Below, piece by piece: positions 5,276 through 5,345 of a stretch of 5,345 nucleotides of DNA. Position numbers and translations under genes: made by a program. Below the pieces are notes generated by a model. The model saw only the letters and a list, made by a program, of their open reading frames with translations, was not told the DNA's origin and searched no databases. This DNA comes from an uncultured Bacilli bacterium. GTDB taxonomy: Bacteria > Bacillota_I > Bacilli_A > RF39 > UBA660. Where the stretch lies: positions 1 to 5,345 of the forward strand of contig CANRKE010000075.1 of assembly GCA_947631135.1 (NCBI GenBank). Direction: 5' to 3'. Each line of letters begins with the position of its first letter. Positions within the stretch are counted from its first letter, which is position 1.

Positions 5276-5345
5276 TCAAAAAAGGTGAAAAAGGGAAAAA
5301 AAATAAAAAAAAGGAAAAAAAAGAGTTGACAAGGGAAGAAGTGTG
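5276..5345 (+). promoter_or_regulatory. partial strong promoter: A-tract UP-like region and perfect -35 box
   Basis: From about 5279 to 5322 the + strand is almost entirely A and G, with phased A-runs of five to eight bases. It ends at a perfect TTGACA (5326-5331). With a 17-base spacer the -10 would start near 5349, just outside the window. A-tracts directly before a consensus -35 are the usual form of an UP element at rRNA, tRNA or other highly expressed promoters in low-GC bacteria. The transcribed gene is not visible, so its identity is unknown. Confidence 0.5.

Noticed and set aside
5279..5325. Lysine-rich C-terminal coding sequence suggested by the A-rich tract
   Set aside because: The tract reads as lysine codons by composition alone, with no start, RBS or conserved upstream frame. 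An UP-like promoter region fits better because of the TTGACA that follows.

Overview
The window is very AT-rich DNA (by eye only about a fifth to a quarter G+C) that uses the standard bacterial code: tryptophan is TGG, and the five main genes all stop with TAA. Strong GGAGG-type ribosome binding sites, extended -10 promoters (TGnTATAAT), a tRNA with no encoded CCA and AT-rich codon choice all suggest a low-GC member of the Bacillota (Clostridia, or a Bacilli lineage close to the Mycoplasmatota). The species cannot be named from this sequence.

Layout, left to right. (1) Positions 1-22 are the 3' end of a tRNA gene on the + strand. (2) A hairpin at 43-75 with a T-run on each strand looks like a bidirectional terminator shared by the tRNA and a minus-strand operon that converges on it. 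(3) That operon (1447 down to 86) encodes a cytoplasmic zinc-dependent phospholipase C-family protein and then a small protein of unknown function. The spacer between them holds an inverted repeat that overlaps the second gene's ribosome binding site. (4) A 154-bp divergent promoter region (1448-1601) drives the phospholipase-like operon leftwards and a rightward operon of an Abi_2 (AbiD/AbiF-like) HEPN protein plus a membrane-anchored HtrA/DegP-type serine protease. These two genes overlap by one base (TAATG). (5) A clear intrinsic terminator (3649-3677) closes that operon. (6) After about 280 bp without a recognisable gene, a promoter and a strong RBS drive a family 2 glycosyltransferase (4023-5054). 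(7) The last 290 bp hold an 11-bp inverted repeat starting in the glycosyltransferase stop codon, an AT-rich stretch without a gene, and at the very end an A-tract region followed by a perfect TTGACA -35 box. The gene driven by that promoter lies outside the window.

How the genes may work together. The most interesting unit is the Abi_2-HtrA pair. Abi_2 proteins are abortive-infection-type proteins of the HEPN ribonuclease superfamily, and the Rx4H motif is intact here. Tight translational coupling to a cell-surface quality-control protease is not a standard arrangement that I know of. It could be a two-gene defence or stress module, or an accidental read-through arrangement. Nothing in the sequence proves a functional link, and no protein antitoxin is visible. 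An RNA antitoxin in the flanking non-coding DNA is possible but not shown.
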